From Candidatus Poribacteria bacterium (GTDB taxonomy: Bacteria; Poribacteria; WGA-4E; WGA-3G), in contig OY282374.1 of assembly GCA_958295815.1 (NCBI GenBank), positions 3,318,856 to 3,382,855 of the forward strand: a DNA stretch of 64,000 bases. Reading direction: 5' to 3'. The notes beneath the pieces were generated by a model. It was not told the origin of the DNA and made no database searches. It saw only the letters and a program-made list of their open reading frames with translations. The translations under genes were made by a program, and so were the position numbers. Of the stretch, positions 1 to 8,580 are shown in pieces. Positions within the stretch are counted from its first letter, which is position 1; each line of letters starts with the position of its first letter.

Positions 1-930
1 GAGGAGCGAGGATTCCCTATCGCCTCTCTGAAACTTCTCGCATCGCACCGCTCCGCTGGTGAGGTTCTCCCCTTTAAAGACGCCCAGATTGTCATTGAGG
101 AATTGACGCACAATTCGTTTGAAGATGTAGACGTCGTGTTTTCGTCGGCGGGTGCGTCTATCAGTCGCGAGTTCATCCCAACAGCTATAGAAAAAGGGGC
201 ACTCGTCATTGACAACACAAGTGCCTTCCGTATGGATCCAGATACGCCTCTGGTTGTTCCAGAAGTCAACATCGATGCCGCCGGTGACCACAATGGGCTC
301 ATCGCCAATCCGAACTGCTCTACTATCCAGATGATGGTGGCACTCAAACCAATTTATGATGCTGTTGGTATCAAGCGGATCGTTGTTTCAACCTATCAGA
401 GTGTCTCTGGTAAAAGCGGGCGCGCTGTTATGGAATTGGTTCAGCAAACCACCGAAGCTCTTGAAGGCAAACCCGTTACTTTAGATAAATTTCCACACCA
501 GATGGCGTTCAATGTCGCCTTTGATTGGCCCTTCTTAGACAGTGGAGATAACGAAGAAGAGATCAAGATGATTAACGAAACTCGGAAGATACTTAAAGAT
601 GATACGATTGGTGTCTCTGCTACAACCGTCCGGGTGCCGGTCTTCTTTGCACACTCTGAATCGATAAACGTTGAAACACACAAGAAACTCACCGCAGCTG
701 AAGCAAGAGAATGTCTTGCCGCTGCACCGGGCGTGAAACTTGTGGATGATCCGAGCAATCAGCAGTATCCTCTTGCTGTAGATGCCGCAGGCAAAGATGA
801 CGTTTACGTCGGTCGGATCCGTGATGATGTCTCTATAGAAAACGGCTTGAATCTTTGGGTCGTCGCAGACAACCTTCGAAAAGGTGCGGCGCTAAACGCT
901 ATACAGATAGCTGAGAGCCTGCTGTTGTAG
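1..930 (+). CDS. asd: aspartate-semialdehyde dehydrogenase, 5' end outside window
   Basis: Reduces aspartyl phosphate to aspartate semialdehyde in the cytoplasm, the branch point to lysine, threonine and methionine. The reading frame is open from base 1 (it begins E-E-R-G-F-P-I, then LLASHRSAG, typical of residues 20-40 of the family), so the N-terminal nucleotide-binding GATG segment lies upstream of the window. The catalytic cysteine is in NPNCSTIQM (codon at 316-318), and the substrate-binding stretch STYQSVSGKSGR follows. About 309 residues are visible of an expected 335-345. A TTG at 103 is not the start because conserved residues precede it. mtnK follows after 13 bases, so the two are probably co-transcribed. 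Confidence 0.95.
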   Translation, partial: EERGFPIASLKLLASHRSAGEVLPFKDAQIVIEELTHNSFEDVDVVFSSAGASISREFIPTAIEKGALVIDNTSAFRMDPDTPLVVPEVNIDAAGDHNGLIANPNCSTIQMMVALKPIYDAVGIKRIVVSTYQSVSGKSGRAVMELVQQTTEALEGKPVTLDKFPHQMAFNVAFDWPFLDSGDNEEEIKMINETRKILKDDTIGVSATTVRVPVFFAHSESINVETHKKLTAAEARECLAAAPGVKLVDDPSNQQYPLAVDAAGKDDVYVGRIRDDVSIENGLNLWVVADNLRKGAALNAIQIAESLLL

Positions 931-943
931 ATTTGTCAAAGAT

Positions 944-2080
944 ATGGAACTCAATCTTGCCACGCTACCGGGCTACCTGCGTCAGCGACATGCAGAGATT
1001 CGCATGTTTGAACCTGATACGCAGTTCCGCATAGAAGAGATTGGCGATGGGAACCTTAACACAGTCTATCGCGTCTCAGATACAGAGCGTCCAGAGCACT
1101 CGATCGTCTTAAAACACGCGCCTCCGTACATTAAGATACTCGGACCTGACTATCCATTGTCCACCGAACGTTTGACTTACGAATCCTGTGCCCTGGACGT
1201 TTATAATCGGCTGGTAAGTGGGACAGTCCCTGTCCAATATAGTTTCGACGCGGAAGCAGCCGTCATAGCGATGGAGGACCTCCGAGACGCACGCGTGCTA
1301 CGGGCTGATTTGATCGCTGGTATAGTGGAACTTGGAATCCCCGAACAGATCGGGCGGTTTATGGGCATTGTGCACAGCCGTACCTATGTTGATAGCATTG
1401 ACACGGAAACGGCGCAACACTATAGACGGCAATTCGCAAACACCACTATGCAGTCGATAACTGCTGATTATGTGTTCACTTTCCCGTATACGGAACATGA
1501 GACGAACTTCTGGACACCTGGGTTAGCGCCTGATGTTCAGCGACTGAAAACGGATATAGGCTTTTTACAGCAAGCAGAATATCTCAAGCAGGTTTTCCTA
1601 ACAGCGCAGCAGGGTGTAACCCACGGCGACCTACATACAGGCAGCGTTCTGGTCCAAGACAACATAGCCAAAGTTATTGATGCCGAATTTGCCTTTTACG
1701 GTCCTGTAGGATTTGACCTCGGATTGTATTGGGCGAATTACCTCCTATCCTATTTTTCGCATCAGGACGCTTTGCGCGTTCAATCAGCACTCAAGACAGC
1801 AATTGTGCAAACGTGGGACACCTATGCGGCTGAATTTGAAATGGTTGATACCGAATCAAAAGCACGGACGTTACAAGGTGTTTTCCATGACGCAGTGGGG
1901 TTCGCTGGCTTGGAAATGCTCCGCCGCCTCATCGGTGCTGCACATGTCAAGGATATAGAGGGTATCACTGATATATCCCGAAAACTGTGCGTTGAAAGGG
2001 CTGCCCTTCAATTCGGATCGACGCTTGTCAAACAACACCAGTCGTTATGTGATGTCGCATCTGTCATCGCGATGCTTTGA
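944..2080 (+). CDS. mtnK: S-methyl-5-thioribose kinase
   Basis: Phosphorylates 5-methylthioribose in the methionine salvage pathway. The fold is that of the aminoglycoside/choline kinase family. Visible motifs are the glycine-rich nucleotide loop [11 protein letters not shown] near residue 34, the catalytic loop [12 protein letters not shown] near residue 227, and the metal-binding [15 protein letters not shown] near residue 248. The HTGS and AEFAFYGP wording is diagnostic of MtnK among these kinases. The length of 378 residues is slightly under the usual 390-400. It lies 13 bases behind asd, which also feeds methionine synthesis. No other mtn gene is in the window. Confidence 0.9.
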   Translation: MELNLATLPGYLRQRHAEIRMFEPDTQFRIEEIGDGNLNTVYRVSDTERPEHSIVLKHAPPYIKILGPDYPLSTERLTYESCALDVYNRLVSGTVPVQYSFDAEAAVIAMEDLRDARVLRADLIAGIVELGIPEQIGRFMGIVHSRTYVDSIDTETAQHYRRQFANTTMQSITADYVFTFPYTEHETNFWTPGLAPDVQRLKTDIGFLQQAEYLKQVFLTAQQGVTHGDLHTGSVLVQDNIAKVIDAEFAFYGPVGFDLGLYWANYLLSYFSHQDALRVQSALKTAIVQTWDTYAAEFEMVDTESKARTLQGVFHDAVGFAGLEMLRRLIGAAHVKDIEGITDISRKLCVERAALQFGSTLVKQHQSLCDVASVIAML

Positions 2081-2118
2081 TTGATTGCCTATACGCCATA
2101 CTACCTTTTCAAAATACT

Positions 2119-2994
2119 ATGAGAGACTACTATGAAATCCTCGGCGTAGGTCGGGGTGCTACTCCAGAAGAAATTAAAAAAGCCTATCGCAAACTTGCAG
2201 TCCAGTATCATCCGGACAAGAATCCGGGAGATACAGTGGCAGAAGAAAAGTTCAAAGAGGCGTCGAATGCGTATTCGGTCCTCTCTGATCCAGATAAGCG
2301 ACGTGTTTATGATACGCGCGGACATGCTGGTGTTGACGGTATGGGGTTTGAAGGTTACCGGAATATGGACGACATTTTCGCAAACCTGAACTTGGACGAG
2401 ATTTTTGGACGCGGGTTCGGAAGAGGCGGTGGGTTCGGTGGATTCGGCGACGCATTTGGAGATGCATTTGGACAGCGGCGTACGACCGCTCCTATGCGTG
2501 GTCGGGACATCCGTATGAACATCAGTGTTCCGTTCTCCGATGCCGTGTTAGGCAGCAAAAAGGAAGTGACTGTCCAAGGGAAGCGTATAACCCTTACAAT
2601 TCCATCGGGCATTGAGGATGAAAAAACGCTGCGCATTCGTGGGCAGGGAGAATCACTCGGTATAGGCACTTCGGGCGATCTACTGGTAACAGTTTCTGTG
2701 CAGCCGCATCCAACGCTGACACGCGATGGCTTGGATCTCCTCACAGATGCAAAAATCTCTATGACAACGGCTACATTAGGCGGTTCCGTTCGGGTAAAGA
2801 CACTCACTGAGGACGTGGATCTAAAAGTCTCGCCAGGGACGCAACCGGGGCAGCAGCTTAGATTACGTGGACGGGGCGCGGCAGATCCCTCTGGTAGGAA
2901 GGGCGATTTGCGGGTGCGTTTGATTGTGGAGATACCGAAATCATTGTCTCGTAAGCAGCGGAGTCTCCTGAAGGAACTCGATAAAACGTTGTAA
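2119..2994 (+). CDS. DnaJ-class co-chaperone without zinc finger (CbpA type)
   Basis: Cytoplasmic J-domain co-chaperone that would stimulate DnaK. Residues 1-70 form the J domain ([10 protein letters not shown] at the start, HPD in YHPDKNPG). A Gly/Phe-rich linker follows at about 95-130, then the two beta-rich client-binding domains. The CXXCXGXG zinc repeats of DnaJ proper are absent, which places it with CbpA/DnaJ type II proteins. I chose the ATG at 2119 over an in-frame TTG at 2077 because the J domain begins there. This start has no strong ribosome binding site, and the upstream TTG would overlap the mtnK stop. The length of 291 residues is normal for CbpA. Confidence 0.85.
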   Translation: MRDYYEILGVGRGATPEEIKKAYRKLAVQYHPDKNPGDTVAEEKFKEASNAYSVLSDPDKRRVYDTRGHAGVDGMGFEGYRNMDDIFANLNLDEIFGRGFGRGGGFGGFGDAFGDAFGQRRTTAPMRGRDIRMNISVPFSDAVLGSKKEVTVQGKRITLTIPSGIEDEKTLRIRGQGESLGIGTSGDLLVTVSVQPHPTLTRDGLDLLTDAKISMTTATLGGSVRVKTLTEDVDLKVSPGTQPGQQLRLRGRGAADPSGRKGDLRVRLIVEIPKSLSRKQRSLLKELDKTL

Positions 2995-3019
2995 TGTGAA
3001 AACGTAGTGGGGTTCAGTT

Positions 3020-3382
3020 ATGGAACTGGAAAATTACTTTGATTTTGTTCAAGAAGATGCCATCCGCATTAAAGGAAATCGGATTGGAATTGAGATTGTG
3101 TTAGAGGATTATCTGGAGGGCGCGAGTCCCGAAGAAATTCTGCTCCGTTATCCAACCTTAAACCTTGAAAAAATACATGCAACTATCCTCTACTACTTGG
3201 CGGAAAAAGAAGAGGTAGAGGCTTATCTTGAGCGGGTAAGGCAGCTTGACGAGGAAGCATGGCAGGAACAGTTACGTAACCCGCCGCCTTTCATAGTAGA
3301 ATTACGTGAACGCTTTGCAGAAGCTTCCCAAAAACTGTTTGAGGCTAAAAAAAAATCTACCAAACCAGTGGATGATCTATAA
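3020..3382 (+). CDS. DUF433 protein, probable antitoxin of a DUF433/DUF5615 pair
   Basis: Small protein of 120 residues whose first 75 residues match the DUF433 (VapB-like winged helix) pattern: a strand pair with GNRIGIEIVLEDYLEG, then SPEEILLRYPTLNLEKIHATILYYL. The C-terminal 45 residues are charged and helical and probably contact the toxin. It is followed after 14 bases by a DUF5615 PIN-like protein, the standard partner order. By family, it should bind its own promoter and neutralise the partner nuclease. That role is inferred from family and neighbourhood. Confidence 0.8.
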   Translation: MELENYFDFVQEDAIRIKGNRIGIEIVLEDYLEGASPEEILLRYPTLNLEKIHATILYYLAEKEEVEAYLERVRQLDEEAWQEQLRNPPPFIVELRERFAEASQKLFEAKKKSTKPVDDL

Positions 3383-3396
3383 GACCCCGGTTTCTC

Positions 3397-3738
3397 TTGG
3401 ATGAAAATACCGACAGAGCAATTCAGCGGCAGCTCCAACGGTTGAACCCCGGAATAGATGTAAAGTTAGTAGGAGATGCGGAAGTGCCCCCGAGAGGAAC
3501 GTCGGATCCAGATATCTTGATGTGGATGGAGCATAATGGCTACATCTTGGTTACCAAAAATCGCCAGACAATGCCAAAGTACTTCAATGAGCATTTGGCT
3601 GCTGGCAGGCATGTACCAGGGATTGTCTGCATCCGTAAATCTGTAACAATAGGTGAACTTATCAACATATTGTATTTGATTTGGTATGCCTCTGATGCTG
3701 ACGAGTATCAAGATAGGTTGGTGTTCGTTCCGTTATAA
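3397..3738 (+). CDS. DUF5615 PIN-like protein, probable toxin
   Basis: Small PIN-like protein (Mut7-C/DUF5615 type), 113 residues from a TTG start. Family acidic positions are visible: DEN at the N-terminus, SDPDIL near residue 31, then LVTKNRQTMPKYFNEH. The pattern of D-E-N, then D, then T-K-N-R-Q is typical of this nuclease-like fold. The usual family start reads (M)RFLLDEN. Here the codons before TTG read I-R-P-R-F-L, so a non-canonical start at ATA 3379, overlapping the DUF433 stop, cannot be excluded. It is the partner of the upstream DUF433 gene. Nuclease activity is inferred. Confidence 0.75.
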   Translation: MDENTDRAIQRQLQRLNPGIDVKLVGDAEVPPRGTSDPDILMWMEHNGYILVTKNRQTMPKYFNEHLAAGRHVPGIVCIRKSVTIGELINILYLIWYASDADEYQDRLVFVPL

Positions 3739-3906
3739 TATCTGTTTGTTATGCAACTGGTCAGTTTGGTTAACGAGGAAATTAATGAGGCATAAGAATT
3801 CTTGAACAGTTTCAGCAGATAAAGAAGCACGGAAACAAAATTGGAGCAAGTGTAATCCACCTCGCCATCATAAGTAAACGCAAAACCCATTTTCAAAGGA
3901 GAACGA

Positions 3907-5094
3907 ATGATCTCATTATCAGAACGGAGTCAAAATGTAACGCCATCGTCCACTTTGGCGATCACCGCGAAAATTAACGCGTTGATCGCTGATGGCGTAG
4001 ATGTCGTCAAATTCGGTGCAGGTGAACCTGACTTTGACACACCTGATTATATCAAAGATGCCGCAATCGCGGCACTCAATGCAGGGTTCACGAAATACAC
4101 CCCTGTTCCCGGCACTCCCGAACTCCGGGAGGCAATCACCGAGAAATTCAAACAGGACAACGGTCTGAGTTACAAACCTTCCGAAGTCATCGTCTCTTGC
4201 GGTGCTAAACATACTATCTATAACATCTTCCAAGCCATTTGTGACCCAGGTGACGAGGTTATCTTCGCCGCACCGTATTGGGTAAGTTACCCAGAGCAGA
4301 TCAAACTCGCAGGTGCAGTACCCAACGTCATTGAAACGACGCCTGCGCAAAACTTCTGCATGGCACCCGATCAGGTCGAAGCAGCGATCACACCAAAAAC
4401 GAAGGCGATTCTCGTTAACAGTCCGAGTAACCCAACTGGGACCACATACGATCTGGACACGCTCAGAGCCATAGCTGAACTCGCTGTCAAGCATCAAATC
4501 TACCTTATCTCCGATGAAATTTACGAGGCACTGCTCTACGACGGGGCAACCCATCAGAGTCCTGCTTCCTTCAACGAAGAAATTAAGGCGATTACCTTTG
4601 TTGTCAATGGTGTGTCTAAAGCCTATTCGATGACAGGCTGGAGAATTGGGTATACTGCTGGTCCCGAAGATGTTGTTTCAGCGATGTCACGTATCCAATC
4701 GCATAGCACCTCGAATCCAACATCAATTGCGCAGAAAGCCGCGCTTACCGCACTCAATGAACCGCAGGATGCTGTTGAGGAGATGCGAAAGGCGTTTGAA
4801 GAACGTCGAGATGTAATTTGCCAACGTTTTGACGGGATCGAAGGCGTCAGTTATGCCAGACCGCAGGGCGCGTTCTATATCTTTCCCGATTTTTCTGCGC
4901 ATTATGGCAGAACACTCGGTGGGCAAAAGATCAATAACTCAATGGATATAACCGATTATCTGCTCAATTCAGCAGGTGTTGGCGTTGTACCCGGAGACGG
5001 TTTCGGTGCGGATAACCATTTGAGGCTTTCCTTTGCTACCTCGTTGGCGGAGATTAATCGCGGATTGGATCGGATCAAAAAGGCGTTGGCATAA
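3907..5094 (+). CDS. aspartate/aromatic-type class I aminotransferase
   Basis: Pyridoxal-phosphate enzyme of fold type I that transfers amino groups between aspartate (or prephenate or aromatic amino acids) and 2-oxoglutarate. The N-terminus has GAGEPDFDTPDYIK, the internal motif is NSPSNPTG, and the PLP lysine is K238 in VSKAYSMTGWRIGY. The length of 395 residues equals that of thermophilic-type aspartate aminotransferases (subgroup I-gamma, which includes bifunctional aspartate/prephenate aminotransferases). The start is supported by AAAGGAG six bases ahead of ATG. It sits alone between a toxin-antitoxin pair and a sulfatase. The exact substrate cannot be read from sequence. Confidence 0.88.
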   Translation: MISLSERSQNVTPSSTLAITAKINALIADGVDVVKFGAGEPDFDTPDYIKDAAIAALNAGFTKYTPVPGTPELREAITEKFKQDNGLSYKPSEVIVSCGAKHTIYNIFQAICDPGDEVIFAAPYWVSYPEQIKLAGAVPNVIETTPAQNFCMAPDQVEAAITPKTKAILVNSPSNPTGTTYDLDTLRAIAELAVKHQIYLISDEIYEALLYDGATHQSPASFNEEIKAITFVVNGVSKAYSMTGWRIGYTAGPEDVVSAMSRIQSHSTSNPTSIAQKAALTALNEPQDAVEEMRKAFEERRDVICQRFDGIEGVSYARPQGAFYIFPDFSAHYGRTLGGQKINNSMDITDYLLNSAGVGVVPGDGFGADNHLRLSFATSLAEINRGLDRIKKALA

Positions 5095-5197
5095 AGTTTT
5101 TCAATACGGCTTATAGGTTGTTGACGTTGCACACCTCGTGGACGTGCTATCAGAAAAAGCGGCACGTCTTCTGAGCAATTAAATAGGAGATAAAATC

Positions 5198-6928
5198 GTG
5201 GCAGAACGGACTACGCCGAATCTCGTCTTTGTTATTACGGACGATCAAGGCTACGGCGATTTGGGATGCACTGGAAATCCCGTTATCAATACACCGAATC
5301 TCGACGCGCTCGCAGGGGAGAGTGTACAACTGCAGAACCTACACGTCGGTCCGACCTGTTCCCCGACGCGCGCAGGCATTATGACCGGGCACTACTGCAA
5401 CTCTACAGGGGTGTGGCATACGATCGGTGGACGTTCGCTTCTCCGTAGCGATGAGGTCACGATGGCAGATATCTTCCGGCGCAACGGCTATAAAACCGGT
5501 ATGTTCGGCAAATGGCACCTCGGCGATAACTACCCCTTCCGTCCACATGACAGAGGTTTTGATGAAGCACTCTACCACGGCGGCGGTGGTATCAGTCAAA
5601 CCCCTGACTATTGGGGCAATGACTATTTTGACGATACCTATTTCCGCAACGGTTCCGAACAGCCGTTCGATGGTTACTGCACAGATGTCTGGTTTCAGGA
5701 GGCAATGGCGTTTATTGAGAGACAGGTTGAAGGCGATCAGAACCGTCCATTTTTCTGCTATCTCTCCACAAACGCCCCTCATGGTCCCTTCCGTGTTCCC
5801 GATGCTTACAGCGAGGTTTACCGGAGAAAGGGAGTGCAAGGGGAACGCGCAAATTTCTGGGGTATGGTAACCAATATCGACGACAATATGGCGCGGCTGC
5901 GGCACCATCTCCGAGTCTTGGGGGTTGAGGAGAACACTATCCTGATCTTTATGACCGATAACGGTTCCGCAATGGGATGCGACTTAGATGCACAGCAATT
6001 CGTCAATGGAGGGTACAACGCTGGGATGCGTGGTAGAAAAGGGTCGCCTTATGAAGGTGGTCATCGAGTGCCGCTCTTTATGCATTGGCCCGATGGCGGT
6101 TTCACTGAAAAACATGAAGTGCATGAACTTACCGCCAATATCGACCTACTTCCGACCTTGATAGATCTCTGTGATCTCGAAGTCTCCTCAAGCGCGAGTT
6201 TCCACGGGACGAGTATTGCTCCATTACTGAAAAATGAGTCGGAAGCGTGGGAGGAACGGGTTATTGTCACCGATTCGCAGCGCGTTGAAAATCCTATTAA
6301 GTGGAAAGACAGCGCGACGATGTCGCAGCGGTGGCGGCTCATCAACGGCACTGAACTTTACGATATACAGGCGGATCCGGGTCAACGGCATGATGTTGCC
6401 GACGAACATCCAGAAGTCGTCGCGGAGCTCCGCGAGCATTATGAGGTGTGGTGGAAACTGGTATCGGAACGCTTTGATGAGGACTGTCCGATTGTCATTG
6501 GAACACAGAATGAACCTGTTACGTGTATCACGACGCACGATTGGCATGGCGAAGCGCACGCGTGGAGTCAGGGTATGATTCGCCGCGGAATGGAATGTAA
6601 CGGGTATTGGGCAATTGAGGTTCCTGAGGATGGGGAATACAGTTTTGAGTTGCGCCGGTGGCCCTACGCCGAGAACAGGGCAATAACCGATGGCATACCA
6701 GGTGAGCACATTGATCTATATAATGGCGGTAATGCATTAGCCTTTGAGAAAGCACAAATTCGGATCGGAGATCAGTCTGCGACACAAGCGATTCCATCCG
6801 ACGCTAAAGGCGTAACATTTACGTTCAATCTCACCGCCGGTCAAACGCGTCTCCATACTTTGCTAACCGATGAAACGGGTGAGTTGGCAGTCGGGGCGTA
6901 TTATGTCTATGCGAAACGGGTGATCTGA
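5198..6928 (+). CDS. sulfatase family hydrolase (arylsulfatase type)
   Basis: Hydrolyses sulfate esters with a formylglycine made from C54 in CSPTRAGIMTG, the type I sulfatase signature. Metal ligands are D15 and D16 in ITDDQGYGDLG and the later MTDNGSAMG. The start is GTG, set by AGGAG eight bases upstream. No signal peptide is present (MAERTTPNLV leads straight into the first strand), so the enzyme is either cytoplasmic or exported another way. The catalytic part ends near residue 430. About 130 further residues form a beta-rich C-terminal domain that ends in AVGAYYVYAKRVI. A formylglycine-generating enzyme is not in the window. The substrate is unknown; sulfated polysaccharides are plausible given the family. 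Confidence 0.88.
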   Translation: MAERTTPNLVFVITDDQGYGDLGCTGNPVINTPNLDALAGESVQLQNLHVGPTCSPTRAGIMTGHYCNSTGVWHTIGGRSLLRSDEVTMADIFRRNGYKTGMFGKWHLGDNYPFRPHDRGFDEALYHGGGGISQTPDYWGNDYFDDTYFRNGSEQPFDGYCTDVWFQEAMAFIERQVEGDQNRPFFCYLSTNAPHGPFRVPDAYSEVYRRKGVQGERANFWGMVTNIDDNMARLRHHLRVLGVEENTILIFMTDNGSAMGCDLDAQQFVNGGYNAGMRGRKGSPYEGGHRVPLFMHWPDGGFTEKHEVHELTANIDLLPTLIDLCDLEVSSSASFHGTSIAPLLKNESEAWEERVIVTDSQRVENPIKWKDSATMSQRWRLINGTELYDIQADPGQRHDVADEHPEVVAELREHYEVWWKLVSERFDEDCPIVIGTQNEPVTCITTHDWHGEAHAWSQGMIRRGMECNGYWAIEVPEDGEYSFELRRWPYAENRAITDGIPGEHIDLYNGGNALAFEKAQIRIGDQSATQAIPSDAKGVTFTFNLTAGQTRLHTLLTDETGELAVGAYYVYAKRVI

Positions 6929-6943
6929 GTTAGTGGAAGGTTG

Positions 6944-7429
6944 CTAATCCACATAGGTGGGTGTTGCGTCGGAAAACATCTGCTTGAGTTCATCCATTGA
7001 CACATCAAGGCTCTTTTCAAGGTCTGCCTGCGTTAACCCAAGTTGTTTGACACCCAGGCTCTCTTCAAAGTCTTCTTGCGTTAATCCGAATTCACTGTAG
7101 CCTTCAATAACCATTTGCAGGTACCATCTTGCAGGTGGTTCTCGATCCGTAGAGGCATCTATCATCCTGTAGAACATAAGATCATCTTCGTAGTGTTTGT
7201 CGTAATACGATGGATAGCCTTCGTAAGTGTCGAGAGCGATTTCGTGGTCTTCGGTAATTTGCCAGAGTCCGCCGTGAACTGAACATCCCACTTCGGGAAT
7301 AATGTCGGCATGATAGTTGAAAACGAGACGAAAACCGTCGAGCCGAGACTTCCCTATACGCTTGATGCCAGGACATCGCTCTTGCATGTGAGAAGTATTC
7401 ATATTGGATCCATACGCAAAATATTTCAT
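6944..7429 (-). CDS. gamma-glutamylcyclotransferase-like protein
   Basis: Starts with MKYFAYGSNMN, the substrate-binding loop of the GGCT/AIG2 superfamily, and carries the family glutamate at E70 in ALDTYEGYPSYYDK. The first 115 residues form this domain. The last 45 are unusual: two near copies of an amphipathic segment (LTQEDFEESLGVKQLG and LTQADLEKSLDVSMDE) that resemble small helical repeats. The true substrate of such bacterial proteins is mostly unknown (gamma-glutamyl-amines or peptides). It ends 15 bases from the sulfatase stop, tail to tail, with no clear terminator between. Confidence 0.75.
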   Translation of the reverse strand: MKYFAYGSNMNTSHMQERCPGIKRIGKSRLDGFRLVFNYHADIIPEVGCSVHGGLWQITEDHEIALDTYEGYPSYYDKHYEDDLMFYRMIDASTDREPPARWYLQMVIEGYSEFGLTQEDFEESLGVKQLGLTQADLEKSLDVSMDELKQMFSDATPTYVD

Positions 7430-7452
7430 TCATTCAGTCCTTGTGTAAAATG

Positions 7453-7482
7453 GGTCCCTACGCCGGACAAAGCGTAGGGACC
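7453..7482. repeat. 11-bp inverted repeat between minus-strand genes
   Basis: Perfect palindrome with arms GGTCCCTACGC (7453-7463) and GCGTAGGGACC (7472-7482) around an 8-base loop. It sits just after the stop of the minus-strand LamG gene and before the next minus-strand start. It could end LamG transcription, although the following T-run is weak (ATTTTA). It belongs to a set of GC-rich intergenic palindromes in this window. Confidence 0.6.
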
Positions 7483-7491
7483 TTAAAATTG

Positions 7492-8238
7492 TTACTGCGC
7501 TTTCAGTTTTCCCCATAGCACAGGCAGTTTATCCAACGGTTCCACAGCAAAAGCGGTATGATAAATGCCATCGTTCATAATCCCCTGTACTTCATCTTCG
7601 GTGAGTGCATCGTTAAAGAGACCGACATCATCCATAATACAGGCAGAGAGAAATCCTGTTCCTTTGTCAGTTGCGAGCCATGCTGTCTGATCTTGATCTT
7701 GGAGTTGGAACTTAGGCACCTTTTGTGAGACTTCCTCTTCGCCATCAATATAGATACGGCAGTTGTCTCCGTCATAGACATTGGCGACGTGATACCATGT
7801 CCCTGCCTTAACAGTTACGCCGCTGGCGATATCCCAAGTATTCGTCCAGCTACGGAGGAGATTTCCACCGTTTTTGTAAGGCACATAGCGGTTGTTGCTC
7901 TGATCCCATATAGAGAAATAGTTTTGCTGACCACCGATGTCGGTAAACTGTAACCAGAGGATGAAAGTCACCTTATCTTCTATAATGCCTGAACCAAGCG
8001 GAATGGTAACAGTTCCACCTTTCTTGATTTCAAGGGCACCATCGAACATCCCTTCATCCCAATTACCTTGTGTAATCGCACCTTCACGTCCGTTTTCAGA
8101 TGCGTCTTCAGCGACATCCCCCTTGCCTTCGTCTAATAACCAGATGCCAACGATTCTATCTGGGTCAATCTTGGCGTGCGTGTAACTGATAGCAAAACTT
8201 AGTACCAGTACGACGCAGATAGATATTTTTGTTTTCAT
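7492..8238 (-). CDS. secreted LamG-like (concanavalin A fold) protein
   Basis: Secreted protein of 248 residues. The start ATG at 8238 is preceded by AAGGAAA and followed by a signal peptide (MKTKISICVVLVLSFAISY, cleavage after THA). The mature part is one LamG/Laminin_G_3 jelly-roll: GIWLLDEGKGD..AEDAS at the front, then WYHVANVYDG, CRIYIDGEEE and MDDVGLFNDALTEDEVQGIM, the usual closing strand. Such domains bind carbohydrate or coat surfaces; there are no catalytic residues. The C-terminus KLPVLWGKLKAQ resembles that of the second LamG protein at 36944-37780 and may be a sorting or attachment tail. Confidence 0.85.
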   Translation of the reverse strand: MKTKISICVVLVLSFAISYTHAKIDPDRIVGIWLLDEGKGDVAEDASENGREGAITQGNWDEGMFDGALEIKKGGTVTIPLGSGIIEDKVTFILWLQFTDIGGQQNYFSIWDQSNNRYVPYKNGGNLLRSWTNTWDIASGVTVKAGTWYHVANVYDGDNCRIYIDGEEEVSQKVPKFQLQDQDQTAWLATDKGTGFLSACIMDDVGLFNDALTEDEVQGIMNDGIYHTAFAVEPLDKLPVLWGKLKAQ

Positions 8239-8387
8239 GGGTCGTTTCCTTCTGAGTTGTGCGGAGAGTTGTAAGTGCACATTGTCTCCACTGGTGGAAA
8301 TGTGGTCGGTGTGTCAGTTATATTAGACATTTCAAGTGCGTTGTAGGTTTAACCTGATTTCTGTGCTCCTGCGTACCCTAATTTCAT

Positions 8388-8416
8388 TTGACAACAGACA
8401 GGAATTAAGATATACT
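8388..8416 (+). promoter_or_regulatory. sigma70-type promoter of tRNA-Leu(CAG)
   Basis: TTGACA (8388-8393), a 17-base spacer and TATACT (8411-8416), ending 10 bases before the first base of the tRNA. A second box TATAAT overlaps at 8416-8421 but is badly spaced. Confidence 0.75.
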
Positions 8417-8426
8417 ATAATTACTC

Positions 8427-8511
8427 GCCGGGATGCTGGAATTGGTAGACAGGCTAGGTTCAGGGTCTAGTGTGCATTACGCGCGTAAGGGTTCGAGCCC
8501 CTTTCCCGGCA
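8427..8511 (+). tRNA. tRNA-Leu(CAG)
   Basis: Class II tRNA of 85 bases. The acceptor stem GCCGGGA pairs with TCCCGGC. The D arm holds AATTGGTAGAC. The anticodon stem CTAGG/TCTAG closes a loop with CAG, followed by a long variable arm and the T loop GGTTCGAGCCC. The 3' CCA is not encoded. It is transcribed alone and ended by the hairpin directly downstream. Confidence 0.95.
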
Positions 8512-8532
8512 TTTGTAATGGGGACATTTCAA

Positions 8533-8580
8533 ACAGGTGGGTACGCTTTCTAAGTGTACCCACCTGTTTTATTCTTTTTT
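8533..8580 (+). terminator. intrinsic terminator of tRNA-Leu, possibly bidirectional
   Basis: Perfect 12-bp inverted repeat ACAGGTGGGTAC / GTACCCACCTGT with an 11-base loop, followed by TTTTATTCTTTTTT. The MFS gene on the other strand has its stop codon at the foot of the same hairpin, so the element may end both transcripts. Confidence 0.85.
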
